DNA of 64,000 bases from Rhizobium croatiense (GTDB lineage: Bacteria > Pseudomonadota > Alphaproteobacteria > Rhizobiales > Rhizobiaceae). The notes under the pieces are model-generated. The model did not search any database and was not told the origin of the DNA. It was given only the letters and a program-made list of their open reading frames with translations. Made by a program: the position numbers and the translations under genes. Shown one piece after another: positions 16,463 through 26,416 of this stretch (positions within the stretch are counted from its first letter, which is position 1; every line of letters begins with the position of its first letter). The stretch covers positions 1-64,000 of the forward strand of contig NZ_JAILYJ010000013.1 in the NCBI RefSeq assembly GCF_019793465.1. The letters are read 5' to 3'.

Positions 16463-16645
16463 ATGCCGGCTTCGCGGAAATCAGGCAAGGTGTTCTATAC
16501 GCTGAGACCCTCCAGAGAGGGCCTGCCGCCCTTCTCGGACATCCGGCTTCCCGATGGAACGATCATCCGCCGTGTCGATGAGGCCATTCACAGGAGAGCG
16601 CTTTCCAATGCGGCCAAGGCGTTGACAGAAAGGCTGGACCGATGA
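16463..16645 (+). CDS. Small conserved hypothetical protein in the histidine operon
   Basis: 60 residues, basic, without signal peptide or membrane segment. ATG at 16463 is preferred to an in-frame GTG nine bases earlier because GGAG lies eight bases before the ATG. It overlaps the next gene by four bases (ATGA), which argues that it is translated. I do not recognise the family. The motif 'FSDIRLPDGTIIRRVDEAIHR' is its most structured part (shown in pieces: FSDIRLPDGT, RRVDEAIHR). Confidence 0.6.
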   Translation: MPASRKSGKVFYTLRPSREGLPPFSDIRLPDGTIIRRVDEAIHRRALSNAAKALTERLDR

Positions 16646-17199
16646 TCCATGAATTCCTTGCCGGCAACGAGAATTCGCAGCTGCGCGCCAACGGCATCAA
16701 CGCCGGCGACATCACTGAAGCCGTGCTGGAATTTTATATCGAAGGCGAGGACGATCTGATCGGCCTGCTTGCCTATGCCCTCTATGAGCGGCAGAAGCGC
16801 GATTTCGTGCTCAGCTACCGCAAGCGCAATGCCGGCCGTTCGCCCAACGAGGCCGAGCTTGCCGCCGTCTCCGGCAATTATCTCTCGACCGACCTGCGCA
16901 ATGCGCTGCGCGACCGCGCCTCGCAGATCCTTGCAAGTTATGCCGAAACTTATGTGGAGGCGATGGAACCGGAAATTCGGCTCGCCGCCGTCAACAGCCA
17001 GGCGCTGCGGGAGGTGCGCGACATCGAGAAATCGATGAAGCGGCGCCTCGGCTTCTGGCGCCAGGTTCGCGCCGGTTTGACCGTCACCCTGCTGCTTCTT
17101 CTGCTTTTCGGCGCGGCCGCCATTGCCGCTGTCCTTTTCCGCTCGGATATCGTAGATGCGTGGAATGCTCTGATGGTATCGACCACTTTACGGACGTAA
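16642..17199 (+). CDS. Conserved hypothetical protein with C-terminal membrane anchor
   Basis: 185 residues. A mostly helical, charged N-terminal domain (1-140) is followed by one strong membrane segment (about 146-168, 'LTVTLLLLLLFGAAAIAAVL') and a short tail, so it is a tail-anchored-like inner-membrane protein with its bulk in the cytoplasm. I do not know the function. It is coupled to the 60-residue gene upstream by an ATGA overlap and followed seven bases later by hisA, making a two-gene insert in the operon. Confidence 0.7.
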   Translation: MIHEFLAGNENSQLRANGINAGDITEAVLEFYIEGEDDLIGLLAYALYERQKRDFVLSYRKRNAGRSPNEAELAAVSGNYLSTDLRNALRDRASQILASYAETYVEAMEPEIRLAAVNSQALREVRDIEKSMKRRLGFWRQVRAGLTVTLLLLLLFGAAAIAAVLFRSDIVDAWNALMVSTTLRT

Positions 17200-17205
17200 G
17201 ACGAC

Positions 17206-17952
17206 ATGATCCTTTTTCCCGCGATCGACCTGAAGGGCGGCCTATGCGTCCGCCTGAAGCTCGGCGACATGCAGCAGGCGACGGTCTACAACACCGATCC
17301 GGCCGCCCAGGCGAAATCCTTCGAAGACCAGGGTTTCGAGTGGCTGCATGTGGTCGATCTCGACGGCGCCTTTGCGGGACATTCGGCCAATGGCGACGCC
17401 GTCGAAGCGATCCTCAAGGCGACGAAGAATCCGGTGCAGCTCGGCGGCGGCATCCGCACGCTCGATCATATCGAGGCGTGGCTCGCGCGCGGGCTGCGGC
17501 GCGTCATTCTCGGCACGGTGGCGGTCAGGAATCCTGATCTGGTCATCGAGGCCTGCCGGAAGTTCCCCGGTCACGTCGCCGTCGGCATCGACGCCAAGGG
17601 CGGCAAGGTGGCCGTCGAAGGCTGGGCGGAGGCTTCCGAACTCGGCGTCATCGAGCTTGCCCAAAAATTCGAAGGCGCCGGCGTCGCCGCGATCATCTAC
17701 ACCGATATCGACCGTGACGGAATTCTGGCCGGCATTAACTGGGCCTCGACGCTTGAGCTTGCTGAGGCCGTTTCCATTCCCGTCATCGCTTCGGGCGGCC
17801 TTGCCTCGCTCGACGATGTCAGACGCATGCTCGAGCCCGATGCGCAGAAGCTCGAAGGGGCGATTTCCGGCCGCGCGCTTTATGACGGCCGTATCGACCC
17901 CAGCCAGGCGCTGGCGCTGGTCAAGGCCAGCAGGGCCAAGGAGACCGCTTAA
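17206..17952 (+). CDS. hisA: Phosphoribosylformimino-5-aminoimidazole carboxamide ribotide isomerase
   Basis: 248 residues, a beta/alpha-barrel isomerase of histidine biosynthesis. The catalytic aspartates of the family are present as Asp8 ('FPAIDLKGG') and Asp129 ('VGIDAKGGK'), and the phosphate-binding 'GGGIR' and 'ASGG' loops are intact. Its stop codon is directly followed by the hisF ATG. Confidence 0.97.
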   Translation: MILFPAIDLKGGLCVRLKLGDMQQATVYNTDPAAQAKSFEDQGFEWLHVVDLDGAFAGHSANGDAVEAILKATKNPVQLGGGIRTLDHIEAWLARGLRRVILGTVAVRNPDLVIEACRKFPGHVAVGIDAKGGKVAVEGWAEASELGVIELAQKFEGAGVAAIIYTDIDRDGILAGINWASTLELAEAVSIPVIASGGLASLDDVRRMLEPDAQKLEGAISGRALYDGRIDPSQALALVKASRAKETA

Positions 17953-18741
17953 ATGACCCTCAAGGCCCGTGTCATCCCCTGCCTCGACGTCAAGGACGGC
18001 CGCGTCGTCAAGGGCGTCAACTTTCTCAATCTCGTCGATGCCGGCGATCCGGTCGAAGCGGCGAAGGCCTATGATGCGGCCGGCGCCGACGAACTCTGCT
18101 TCCTCGATATCACCGCGTCCTCGGACAATCGCGAGACGATCTTCGATGTCGTCTCGCGCACGGCCGACCAGTGCTTCATGCCGCTGACGGTCGGCGGCGG
18201 GATCAGAACCATCGCCGATATTCGTAAGCTCCTGCTTTGCGGGGCCGACAAGGTGTCGATCAATTCGGCCGCGGTCAGCAACCCGGACTTCGTCGCCGAG
18301 GCCGCCGACAAATTCGGCGACCAGTGCATTGTCGTCTCGATCGACGCCAAACGCCGGCGTAGCCAAGCGGTTGGCGGCGACAATCTCAGCGCCTGGGAGA
18401 TCTATACGCATGGCGGCCGCAACGCGACGGGGCTCGATGCCATCGAATTCGCCCAGAAGATGGTGGCGCGCGGCGCCGGCGAGCTTTTGGTCACCTCGAT
18501 GGACCGCGATGGCACCAAGGTCGGCTACGATCTGGAACTGACGCGGGCGATCGCCGATGCTGTGCGTGTGCCGGTCATCGCGTCGGGCGGCGTCGGCGAC
18601 CTCGACGATCTCGTCGCCGGGGTCAAGGAGGGGCATGCCAGTGCCGTGCTCGCCGCGTCGATCTTCCACTTCGGCACCTATACTGTCGGCGAGGCGAAGC
18701 ACTATATGTCGAAGTGCGGCATCGACATGCGTCTCGACTGA
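17953..18741 (+). CDS. hisF: Imidazole glycerol phosphate synthase, cyclase subunit HisF
   Basis: 262 residues. Paralogous barrel to HisA, with catalytic aspartates at 12 ('PCLDVKDGRVVKG') and 131 ('VSIDAKR'), and 'GGGIRT' phosphate loop. It uses ammonia from HisH to form imidazole glycerol phosphate and AICAR. Begins immediately after the hisA stop; hisE follows after 17 bases. Confidence 0.97.
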   Translation: MTLKARVIPCLDVKDGRVVKGVNFLNLVDAGDPVEAAKAYDAAGADELCFLDITASSDNRETIFDVVSRTADQCFMPLTVGGGIRTIADIRKLLLCGADKVSINSAAVSNPDFVAEAADKFGDQCIVVSIDAKRRRSQAVGGDNLSAWEIYTHGGRNATGLDAIEFAQKMVARGAGELLVTSMDRDGTKVGYDLELTRAIADAVRVPVIASGGVGDLDDLVAGVKEGHASAVLAASIFHFGTYTVGEAKHYMSKCGIDMRLD

Positions 18742-18758
18742 AACTTGAAAGCGCAGAT

Positions 18759-19082
18759 ATGAGCGGATTTTCCCTTGCCGATCTCGAAAGCATCGTCGCC
18801 GAGCGATCGAAAGCCTCGCCGGAGCAATCCTGGACGGCGAAACTCGTCGCCGCCGGCCAGCCGAAAGCGGCAAAGAAGCTCGGCGAAGAGGCGATCGAAG
18901 CGGTGATGGCGGCGGTAACCGGCGACCGCGACAATCTGACCTTTGAGGCCGCCGATGTGCTCTATCACCTTTTGGTCGTATTGAAGATTGCTGAAATACC
19001 GTTAGAAAATGTCATGGCCGAACTCGAGCGCAGAACCGCGCAGTCCGGCCTCAAGGAAAAGGCCAGCCGGCAGAGTTCATGA
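18759..19082 (+). CDS. hisE: Phosphoribosyl-ATP pyrophosphatase
   Basis: 107 residues. MazG-like all-alpha pyrophosphohydrolase, second step of histidine synthesis, here as a stand-alone HisE (HisI is not in the window). 'KKLGEEAIEAVMAA' and 'EAADVLYHLLVVL' hold the acidic Mg-binding residues. ATG at 18759 is chosen since the upstream in-frame start would run back into hisF. It overlaps coaA by four bases (ATGA). Confidence 0.95.
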   Translation: MSGFSLADLESIVAERSKASPEQSWTAKLVAAGQPKAAKKLGEEAIEAVMAAVTGDRDNLTFEAADVLYHLLVVLKIAEIPLENVMAELERRTAQSGLKEKASRQSS

Positions 19083-20074
19083 GTATCGCGACTGAGATTA
19101 TCGGGGTGCCGGAAACGTTGGATCACTTCCAGTCGGAATCCTATTCGCCCTATCACTTCTTCTCTTCTGAACAATGGGCGAAGTTCCGCGCCGACACGCC
19201 GCTGACGCTGACCAGCGACGAGGTCAAACGGCTGCGTTCGATGGGCGACCCGATCGATCTCGACGAGGTCCGACGCATCTATCTCTCCCTGTCGCGGCTG
19301 CTTTCGGCGCATGTCGAATCCTCGCAGATGCTGTTCGAACAGCGCAACCGCTTCCTCAGCCTCTCCGATGTGACGAAGACGCCCTTCGTCATCGGCATTG
19401 CCGGCTCGGTCGCTGTCGGAAAATCGACCACGGCCCGTATCCTCAAGGAGCTCTTGGGGCGCTGGCCTTCCAGCCCGAAGGTCGATCTCGTCACCACCGA
19501 CGGCTTCCTGCATCCGAACGCCGTGCTGCAGCGGGAAAAGCTGATGCAGCGCAAGGGTTTTCCGGAAAGCTACGACACGGCGGCGATCCTGCGCTTCCTC
19601 TCGGCGATCAAGGCCGGCCGGCCGGACGTGCAGGCGCCCTGCTATTCGCATCTCGTCTATGACGTGCTGCCGGACGAGTACAAAATCGTCGACCGGCCCG
19701 ACATCCTGATCTTCGAAGGCATCAACGTGCTGCAATCGCGCGACCTGCCGGCCGATGGCAAGATCGTGCCGATGGTGTCCGACTTCTTCGACTTCTCGAT
19801 CTATATCGATGCCGCGGAAGACCAGATTCATAACTGGTACGTCACGCGCTTCATGCGGCTGCGGGAGACCGCCTTCCGCGATCCGAACTCTTACTTCCAT
19901 CGCTATGCCTCGATCAGCGATGCGGAAGCTCTCGATATCGCCGCGGATCTTTGGACGAATATCAACCTGAAGAACCTGCGCCAGAACATTCTGCCGACGC
20001 GGCCACGCGCCGATCTCATCCTAAAAAAGGGCAAGGATCACCTGATCGAACAGGTGGCGCTGCGAAAATTGTAG
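19079..20074 (+). CDS. coaA: Pantothenate kinase type I
   Basis: 331 residues. Phosphorylates pantothenate, the first committed step of CoA synthesis. The family opening 'YSPYHFFSSEQWAKFR' and P-loop GSVAVGKS (109-116) are present, with 'TTDGFLHPN' and 'FEGINVLQ' further on. Translation is coupled to hisE; the hisE-coaA pairing is widespread in rhizobia. It ends convergently with alkB, 24 bases away. Confidence 0.96.
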   Translation: MSIATEIIGVPETLDHFQSESYSPYHFFSSEQWAKFRADTPLTLTSDEVKRLRSMGDPIDLDEVRRIYLSLSRLLSAHVESSQMLFEQRNRFLSLSDVTKTPFVIGIAGSVAVGKSTTARILKELLGRWPSSPKVDLVTTDGFLHPNAVLQREKLMQRKGFPESYDTAAILRFLSAIKAGRPDVQAPCYSHLVYDVLPDEYKIVDRPDILIFEGINVLQSRDLPADGKIVPMVSDFFDFSIYIDAAEDQIHNWYVTRFMRLRETAFRDPNSYFHRYASISDAEALDIAADLWTNINLKNLRQNILPTRPRADLILKKGKDHLIEQVALRKL

Positions 20075-20098
20075 CAGGCGATCCTTCGACTATCGGTC

Positions 20099-20710
20099 TC
20101 AGGGATTGACGCGGCGCAGCGTCAGATTGATGCGGCCGCCATTCTTCAACAGCGTCGATGTTGCCGGATGAATCCGGTCGACGCCGTGGAAACACAGCCT
20201 TCCCTCGCCGCCCAATACGACCAGATCACCGCTCGACAGTTTGAAAGATAGCGTGCGATCGTTCCGGCTCAGACCGCCGACGCGAAAGAGGCAGCTGTTG
20301 CCGAGCGAGATCGACACGACAGGCGCCTGCAGATTGCGCTCGTCCTTATCTTGATGCAGGCCCATGCGCGCGTCATTGGAATAAAAATTGACGAGGCAGG
20401 CTTCCGGCAGTTTTTCATAACCCGACACGTCATTCCAGATATCGAGCAACGCCTGCGGCATATCAGGCCAGAGCCTGCCGGTGACAGGATGCGTCGGCTG
20501 ATAGCGATAGCCGCGCTCCTTGTCCGTCACCCAGCCGAGCGGCCCGCAATTGGTCATGCGCACCGACATCGGCTTGCCGGTGCCTGGCATGACGGGCACG
20601 AAAAGCGGCGCCTCGGCGACCACGGCACGGATCACCTCGACCAGCGCTTCCTGACGCGACCGGTCGAGATATTCAGGCAGATGGCGGACGCCGTTCGACA
20701 GATCGGGCAT
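20099..20710 (-). CDS. alkB: Alpha-ketoglutarate-dependent DNA repair dioxygenase AlkB
   Basis: 203 residues. Fe(II)/2-oxoglutarate dioxygenase that removes methyl groups from 1-methyladenine and 3-methylcytosine. Iron ligands His119 and Asp121 ('LHQDKDE') and His175 ('FHGVDRI') and the 2-oxoglutarate-binding Arg193 ('RINLTLRR') are all present. The ATG at 20710, one base after the arfB stop, is chosen; an in-frame GTG five codons earlier is possible, and neither has a strong ribosome site, consistent with coupling to arfB. Confidence 0.93.
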   Translation of the reverse strand: MPDLSNGVRHLPEYLDRSRQEALVEVIRAVVAEAPLFVPVMPGTGKPMSVRMTNCGPLGWVTDKERGYRYQPTHPVTGRLWPDMPQALLDIWNDVSGYEKLPEACLVNFYSNDARMGLHQDKDERNLQAPVVSISLGNSCLFRVGGLSRNDRTLSFKLSSGDLVVLGGEGRLCFHGVDRIHPATSTLLKNGGRINLTLRRVNP

Positions 20711-20711
20711 G

Positions 20712-21149
20712 TCAATCGCTGCCACCGGGACGGCCGCGCATTTTCTTGACTTCCGAGCGGCCGGATTTTTCCTTCAGACGGCGCTCGACCGAACCCTTGG
20801 TCGGCTTGGTCTTCTTGCGCGGCGGCGGCGGCGGCTTGGCGGCCTCCAGAATCAGTTCCTTCAGCCGTTCGCGCGCGTCCTCACGGTTGCGATCCTGGCT
20901 GCGAAAGCGGCTTGCCTCGATCATCAGCACGCCGTCCTTCGACAGGCGCCGGCCGGCAAGCCTGATCGCATTGGCCTTGACGCGGTCATTGAGGGAGGGC
21001 GAATTCGCGACGTTGAAAAACAGCTGGACCGCCGTCGAAACCTTGTTGACGTTCTGACCGCCGGGGCCGCCTGCCAGAACGAACTGTTCCGTCAGCTCCC
21101 ATCCTGAGATGGTGATCCTGTCATCGATATAGAGCGCGTCGCTGGCCAT
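20712..21149 (-). CDS. arfB: Alternative ribosome-rescue factor ArfB (YaeJ type)
   Basis: 145 residues. Stand-alone release-factor catalytic domain with the GGQ tripeptide at 30-32 ('AGGPGGQNVNKVST') and a long basic, proline/lysine-rich C-terminal tail (about 110-145) that in this family enters the empty mRNA channel of stalled ribosomes. It hydrolyses peptidyl-tRNA on non-stop complexes. First gene of an arfB-alkB pair. Confidence 0.93.
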   Translation of the reverse strand: MASDALYIDDRITISGWELTEQFVLAGGPGGQNVNKVSTAVQLFFNVANSPSLNDRVKANAIRLAGRRLSKDGVLMIEASRFRSQDRNREDARERLKELILEAAKPPPPPRKKTKPTKGSVERRLKEKSGRSEVKKMRGRPGGSD

Positions 21150-21199
21150 GCGGGTTCTATCTCATATCGGCAGCCGGTTGAAAATATCGGCCGTCAATC

Positions 21200-21230
21200 G
21201 AAAAACCCGGCGATCCTGCGATGCCGGGTT
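21200..21230 (-). terminator. Terminator downstream of pckA
   Basis: Stem AACCCGGC / GCCGGGTT (plus 21204-21211 and 21223-21230) with an 11-base loop; on the minus strand it ends in five T. It lies 35 bases after the pckA stop. Confidence 0.85.
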
Positions 21231-21264
21231 TCACGTGAGTCAGAGATCTGTTCTTCCTTTCGGC

Positions 21265-22875
<1,611 letters not shown>

Positions 22876-23195
22876 GGCTACTTCCCTTCGCTCAGGCGCG
22901 TTGCCGTTAAAACTAACTGCGAAAATAAGGGTAGAAATTTTAAAACACAAGAGACTAAAATTGAGAAAGTTCAGTAATATCAAACAATTAATCGATTTAA
23001 ATTTCTTGTCGGTATTTTAAATCGTTTGAAGAGGTCGCGTTGCAACAGTTTGTCGCGCGCCTTAAGATTGTGGGGAAATTTTGCGACAATCCTCCCTTTA
23101 TCTTTGCCACAATTTGTTCCACCTTTATCCTCCATAAGCGCATCCGGTCACTGAGACCGCCTGGGGACGACGAAAATCCGGGAGATTGCGCACTG
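22876..23195. other. pckA-chvI divergent intergenic region
   Basis: 320 bp, markedly AT-rich between about 22910 and 23030. It must hold both promoters. It contains the 9-bp inverted repeat described separately (22993-23024). An open frame continuous with chvI runs back to 23040 but shows no coding character and no ribosome site. Confidence 0.6.
22993..23024. repeat. Inverted repeat CGATTTAAA-N14-TTTAAATCG
   Basis: Perfect 9-bp arms at 22993-23001 and 23016-23024 with a 14-bp spacer, in the control region shared by pckA and chvI. Arm centres are 23 bp apart, about two helical turns, compatible with a dimeric regulator; which one is unknown. Confidence 0.55.
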
Positions 23196-23951
23196 ATGAC
23201 GGAGACCAACACCATGCCGACAATCGCGCTCGTTGACGACGACCGCAACATCCTCACCTCGGTGTCGATCGCGCTGGAGGCCGAAGGATATAAGGTCGAG
23301 ACCTATACGGACGGTGCCTCGGCGCTCGATGGCCTTCTGGCGCGACCGCCGCAGCTGGCGATCTTCGATATCAAGATGCCGCGCATGGACGGCATGGAGC
23401 TGCTGCGCCGCCTGCGGCAGAAATCGGATATCCCGGTCATCTTCCTCACCTCCAAGGATGAGGAGATCGACGAGCTGTTCGGCCTGAAGATGGGCGCCGA
23501 CGATTTCATTACCAAACCTTTCTCGCAGCGCCTGCTGGTGGAGCGCGTGCGCGCCGTCCTGCGTCGCGCTTCGAGCCGCGAAGCCGCGGCCGCCGGCGGC
23601 ACGAGCCCGAGCGGCACGCCGAAGGCCGGGGCCGTGCAGCAGGCCCGTTCGCTGGAGCGTGGTCAGCTGGTCATGGACCAGGAGCGCCATACCTGCACCT
23701 GGAAGGGCGAAGCGGTGACGCTGACGGTGACCGAGTTCCTGATCCTGCATTCGCTGGCGCAGCGTCCGGGCGTCGTCAAGAGCCGCGACGCGCTGATGGA
23801 TGCTGCCTATGACGAACAGGTTTATGTCGACGACCGGACGATCGACAGCCACATCAAGCGGCTGCGCAAGAAATTCAAGATGGTCGATACCGATTTTGAT
23901 ATGATTGAAACGCTCTACGGAGTGGGATACCGGTTCCGCGAAGCAGCCTGA
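23196..23951 (+). CDS. chvI: Response regulator ChvI
   Basis: 251 residues from ATG 23196, or 245 from ATG 23214; both have a GGAG-type site, and the shorter form (MPTIALVDDD) fits the conserved core better. OmpR-type: receiver with phosphorylatable Asp58 (251-residue numbering, 'IFDIKMPRMDG') and 'FITKPFS', then a winged-helix DNA-binding domain with 'DDRTIDSHIKRLRKK' and 'GVGYRF'. Partner of ChvG (ExoS) directly downstream. In rhizobia and Agrobacterium the system controls exopolysaccharide, flagella, acid and envelope stress genes and is needed for symbiosis or virulence. The linker between domains carries an Ala/Gly-rich insertion. Confidence 0.95.
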   Translation: MTETNTMPTIALVDDDRNILTSVSIALEAEGYKVETYTDGASALDGLLARPPQLAIFDIKMPRMDGMELLRRLRQKSDIPVIFLTSKDEEIDELFGLKMGADDFITKPFSQRLLVERVRAVLRRASSREAAAAGGTSPSGTPKAGAVQQARSLERGQLVMDQERHTCTWKGEAVTLTVTEFLILHSLAQRPGVVKSRDALMDAAYDEQVYVDDRTIDSHIKRLRKKFKMVDTDFDMIETLYGVGYRFREAA

Positions 23952-24029
23952 GCCTCGACGGCGCAGCGCGAGACATAATTGAGGGTTGCGGGCCGGTTAT
24001 CCGGCCCCACCCTTCGAAAGGGCCTGTCA

Positions 24030-25820
24030 TTGGCACAATTGGTGCAGGAAAGGGATCTGGACGATGCGGAGGGCGTGAGCACCCGTCGCGTCAGAGGCCG
24101 CCGTTGGTCGCATCCCTTCACGCTGATTCGCCGCATCTTCGGCAATGCCGTCTTTTCGAGCCTGACGCGGCGCATCGTCTTCTTCAATCTCGTCGCGCTG
24201 CTCGTGCTCGTCGGCGGCATCCTCTACCTCAATCAGTTTCGCGAGGGATTGATCGACGCCCGCGCCGAAAGCCTGTTGACCCAGGGCGAGATCATCGCCG
24301 GCGCCGTTTCGGCCTCCGCATCGGTCGATACGAATTCGATCACCATCGATCCGCAGAAGCTGCTCGAGCTGCAGGCCGGCCAGAGCATCACCCCGGTGCC
24401 GAACGACGAGGACCTGGAGTTTCCGATCGATCCCGAGAAGGTCGCCCCCGTCCTGCGCCGGCTGATCTCTCCGACGCGCACACGCGCCCGCATCTTCGAT
24501 GCCGACGCCAATCTGCTGCTCGATTCGCGTCACCTTTATTCGCGTGGCCAGGTGCTGCGCTTCGACCTGCCGCCGGTCGAGGAAGAGAAGCAGACCTGGA
24601 GCGATTGGTTCGTGACCTTGTTCAACAAGGCGCTGCAGCCCGGCAATCTGCCGCTCTATAAGGAAGCACCGGGCGGCGACGGTTCGATCTATCCCGAAGT
24701 CATGAACGCGCTGACCGGCGTGCGCGGCGCGGTCGTGCGCACCACGGAGAAGGGCGAACTCATCGTTTCCGTCGCCGTGCCGATCCAGCGCTTCCGCGCC
24801 GTGCTCGGCGTGCTGCTCTTGTCGACGCAGGCTGGCGACATCGACAATATCGTGCATGCCGAACGGCTTGCCATCATGCGGGTCTTCGGCGTGGCGACGC
24901 TCGTCAACGTGCTGCTTTCGCTGGTGCTGTCGTCGACCATCGCCAATCCGTTGCGCCGTCTTTCGGCAGCGGCCATCCGGGTGCGCCGCGGCGCCAAAAC
25001 ACGCGAGCAGATCCCCGACTTCTCCGCCCGCCAGGATGAAATCGGCAATCTTTCCATCGCCTTGCGCGAGATGACGACGGCCCTTTATGACCGCATCGAT
25101 GCAATCGAGAGCTTTGCGGCCGATGTCAGCCACGAACTCAAGAACCCGCTGACCTCGCTGCGCAGCGCCGTCGAAACGCTGCCGCTCGCCAAATCCGAGG
25201 ATTCCAAGAAACGACTGCTGGATGTCATCCAGCACGATGTCCGCCGTCTCGACCGCCTGATCAGCGATATTTCCGATGCCTCGCGCCTCGACGCCGAACT
25301 CGCGCGCGTCGATGCCGGCTCCGTCGACATGGAAGTGCTGCTGCGCGACCTGATCGACGTGTCCCGCCAGATCAGGGGCAGCAAGAAGCAGGTGGAGATC
25401 GAATATGCGATCGAGCGCAAGCCGAACATCAAGACGCGCTTCGTCGTCAACGGCCACGACCTGCGCATCGGCCAGATCATAACGAACCTGATCGAAAATG
25501 CCCGATCCTTCGTGCCAGAGAAGGGCGGCAAGATCACCGTGCGGCTGGTGCGCACACGGTCGCGCTGCGTCACCACCATCGAGGACAACGGTCCCGGCAT
25601 CCAGGCGGAGAATATCGACCGGATCTTCGAGCGCTTCTATACGGATCGGCCGGAATCGGAAGGTTTTGGCCAGAATTCCGGCCTTGGCCTTTCGATCAGC
25701 CGGCAGATCGCCGAAGCCCATGGCGGTTCGCTGCGGGCGGAAAACATCACCGAGGGCGAGAGCGGGCGCATACTCGGCGCGCGCTTCATCCTCGCCCTGC
25801 CCCTCGATGCCGCAGCATGA
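24030..25820 (+). CDS. chvG: Membrane sensor histidine kinase ChvG (ExoS)
   Basis: About 596 residues. Two membrane segments (near residues 53-75 and about 280-305) flank a periplasmic sensor domain, followed by HAMP, the phospho-accepting His368 in 'DVSHELKNPL', and a GHKL ATPase domain with 'NLIENA' and 'GLGLSIS'. No ATG is available: TTG 24030 with AAGGG just upstream is my choice; TTG 23979 and GTG 24042 or 24075 are alternatives. The periplasmic domain is the site bound by the inhibitor ExoR in Sinorhizobium. Its stop overlaps the hprK start by four bases (ATGA), placing the PTS genes in the same transcript. Confidence 0.92.
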   Translation: MAQLVQERDLDDAEGVSTRRVRGRRWSHPFTLIRRIFGNAVFSSLTRRIVFFNLVALLVLVGGILYLNQFREGLIDARAESLLTQGEIIAGAVSASASVDTNSITIDPQKLLELQAGQSITPVPNDEDLEFPIDPEKVAPVLRRLISPTRTRARIFDADANLLLDSRHLYSRGQVLRFDLPPVEEEKQTWSDWFVTLFNKALQPGNLPLYKEAPGGDGSIYPEVMNALTGVRGAVVRTTEKGELIVSVAVPIQRFRAVLGVLLLSTQAGDIDNIVHAERLAIMRVFGVATLVNVLLSLVLSSTIANPLRRLSAAAIRVRRGAKTREQIPDFSARQDEIGNLSIALREMTTALYDRIDAIESFAADVSHELKNPLTSLRSAVETLPLAKSEDSKKRLLDVIQHDVRRLDRLISDISDASRLDAELARVDAGSVDMEVLLRDLIDVSRQIRGSKKQVEIEYAIERKPNIKTRFVVNGHDLRIGQIITNLIENARSFVPEKGGKITVRLVRTRSRCVTTIEDNGPGIQAENIDRIFERFYTDRPESEGFGQNSGLGLSISRQIAEAHGGSLRAENITEGESGRILGARFILALPLDAAA

Positions 25821-26266
25821 GCGAGGCTCCCAACATCCATGCGACGGCGATCGTCGTGGGCAGGACGGGGCTCCTGTTCTGCGGGCCCTCCGGCTGGGGC
25901 AAATCGATGCTGGCCTTTACCTGCATGACGGAGGCCCGCCGGCTCGGTCTCTTCACGGCGCTGGTTGCCGACGATCAGGTGCTGCTGTCAGGAGAGGCAG
26001 GCTCGGTGATCGCCACCTGCCCGTCGTCGATCGCCGGGCTGATCGAACTGCGCGGCACCGGCATCGTCCGGCTGGACCATATCCCTCGGGCGGCCATGCA
26101 TTATGCCGTGCTTCCAGGCAGTGCTTCCGGCGAAAACCGTGTCCCCCCCGAGGGCGAAATCGTCAGCCTCGCCGCCGGTTTTTCGCTTCCCGCGTTGCGG
26201 TTGCTCACAGGCGTGCCGTCACCGCTGGCAGTCCTGATGGCGAAAGCGCCTGATATCGGCGATTGA
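25817..26266 (+). CDS. hprK: Short HPr kinase/phosphorylase (C-terminal domain only)
   Basis: 149 residues, about half the length of Firmicute HprK (about 310); only the catalytic C-terminal domain is present, which is normal for alphaproteobacteria. P-loop GPSGWGKS (23-30), 'LVADDQV' and the HprK signature 'GLIELRGTGIV' are present. It should phosphorylate and dephosphorylate a serine of HPr. The P-loop is followed by Met rather than the usual acidic or Thr residue. Coupled to chvG by ATGA overlap and followed by EIIA(Man) and HPr genes. Confidence 0.9.
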   Translation: MSEAPNIHATAIVVGRTGLLFCGPSGWGKSMLAFTCMTEARRLGLFTALVADDQVLLSGEAGSVIATCPSSIAGLIELRGTGIVRLDHIPRAAMHYAVLPGSASGENRVPPEGEIVSLAAGFSLPALRLLTGVPSPLAVLMAKAPDIGD

Positions 26267-26274
26267 AGGCTTCC

Positions 26275-26288
26275 AGATTGATCAATCT
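26275..26288. repeat. 14-bp perfect palindrome between hprK and the EIIA gene
   Basis: AGATTGATCAATCT, fully self-complementary, nine bases after the hprK stop in a 150-bp AT-rich gap. It could be an operator or part of an internal promoter for the EIIA-HPr pair. Confidence 0.35.
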
Positions 26289-26416
26289 GCCTTATATGTT
26301 TGCATTTTTATCTTGCACTTCGGCTTTTCATCGCCAAGATGTGCCCCCACCGGTGGACGTAATTGCTGCATTGCGATATCTCAGCCATCGTTTGCGTATA
26401 TGGGAGCAGTAATATC

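Noticed and set aside
17242..18873. 543-codon open frame on the minus strand
   Set aside because: Antisense to hisA and hisF, a typical high-GC artefact.
23040..23195. Longer N-terminus of chvI
   Set aside because: The frame is open back to 23040 but the added residues are not like a receiver domain start, and good ribosome sites exist at the later ATGs.
24027..25721. 564-codon open frame on the minus strand
   Set aside because: Antisense to chvG; charged and His-rich shadow composition.
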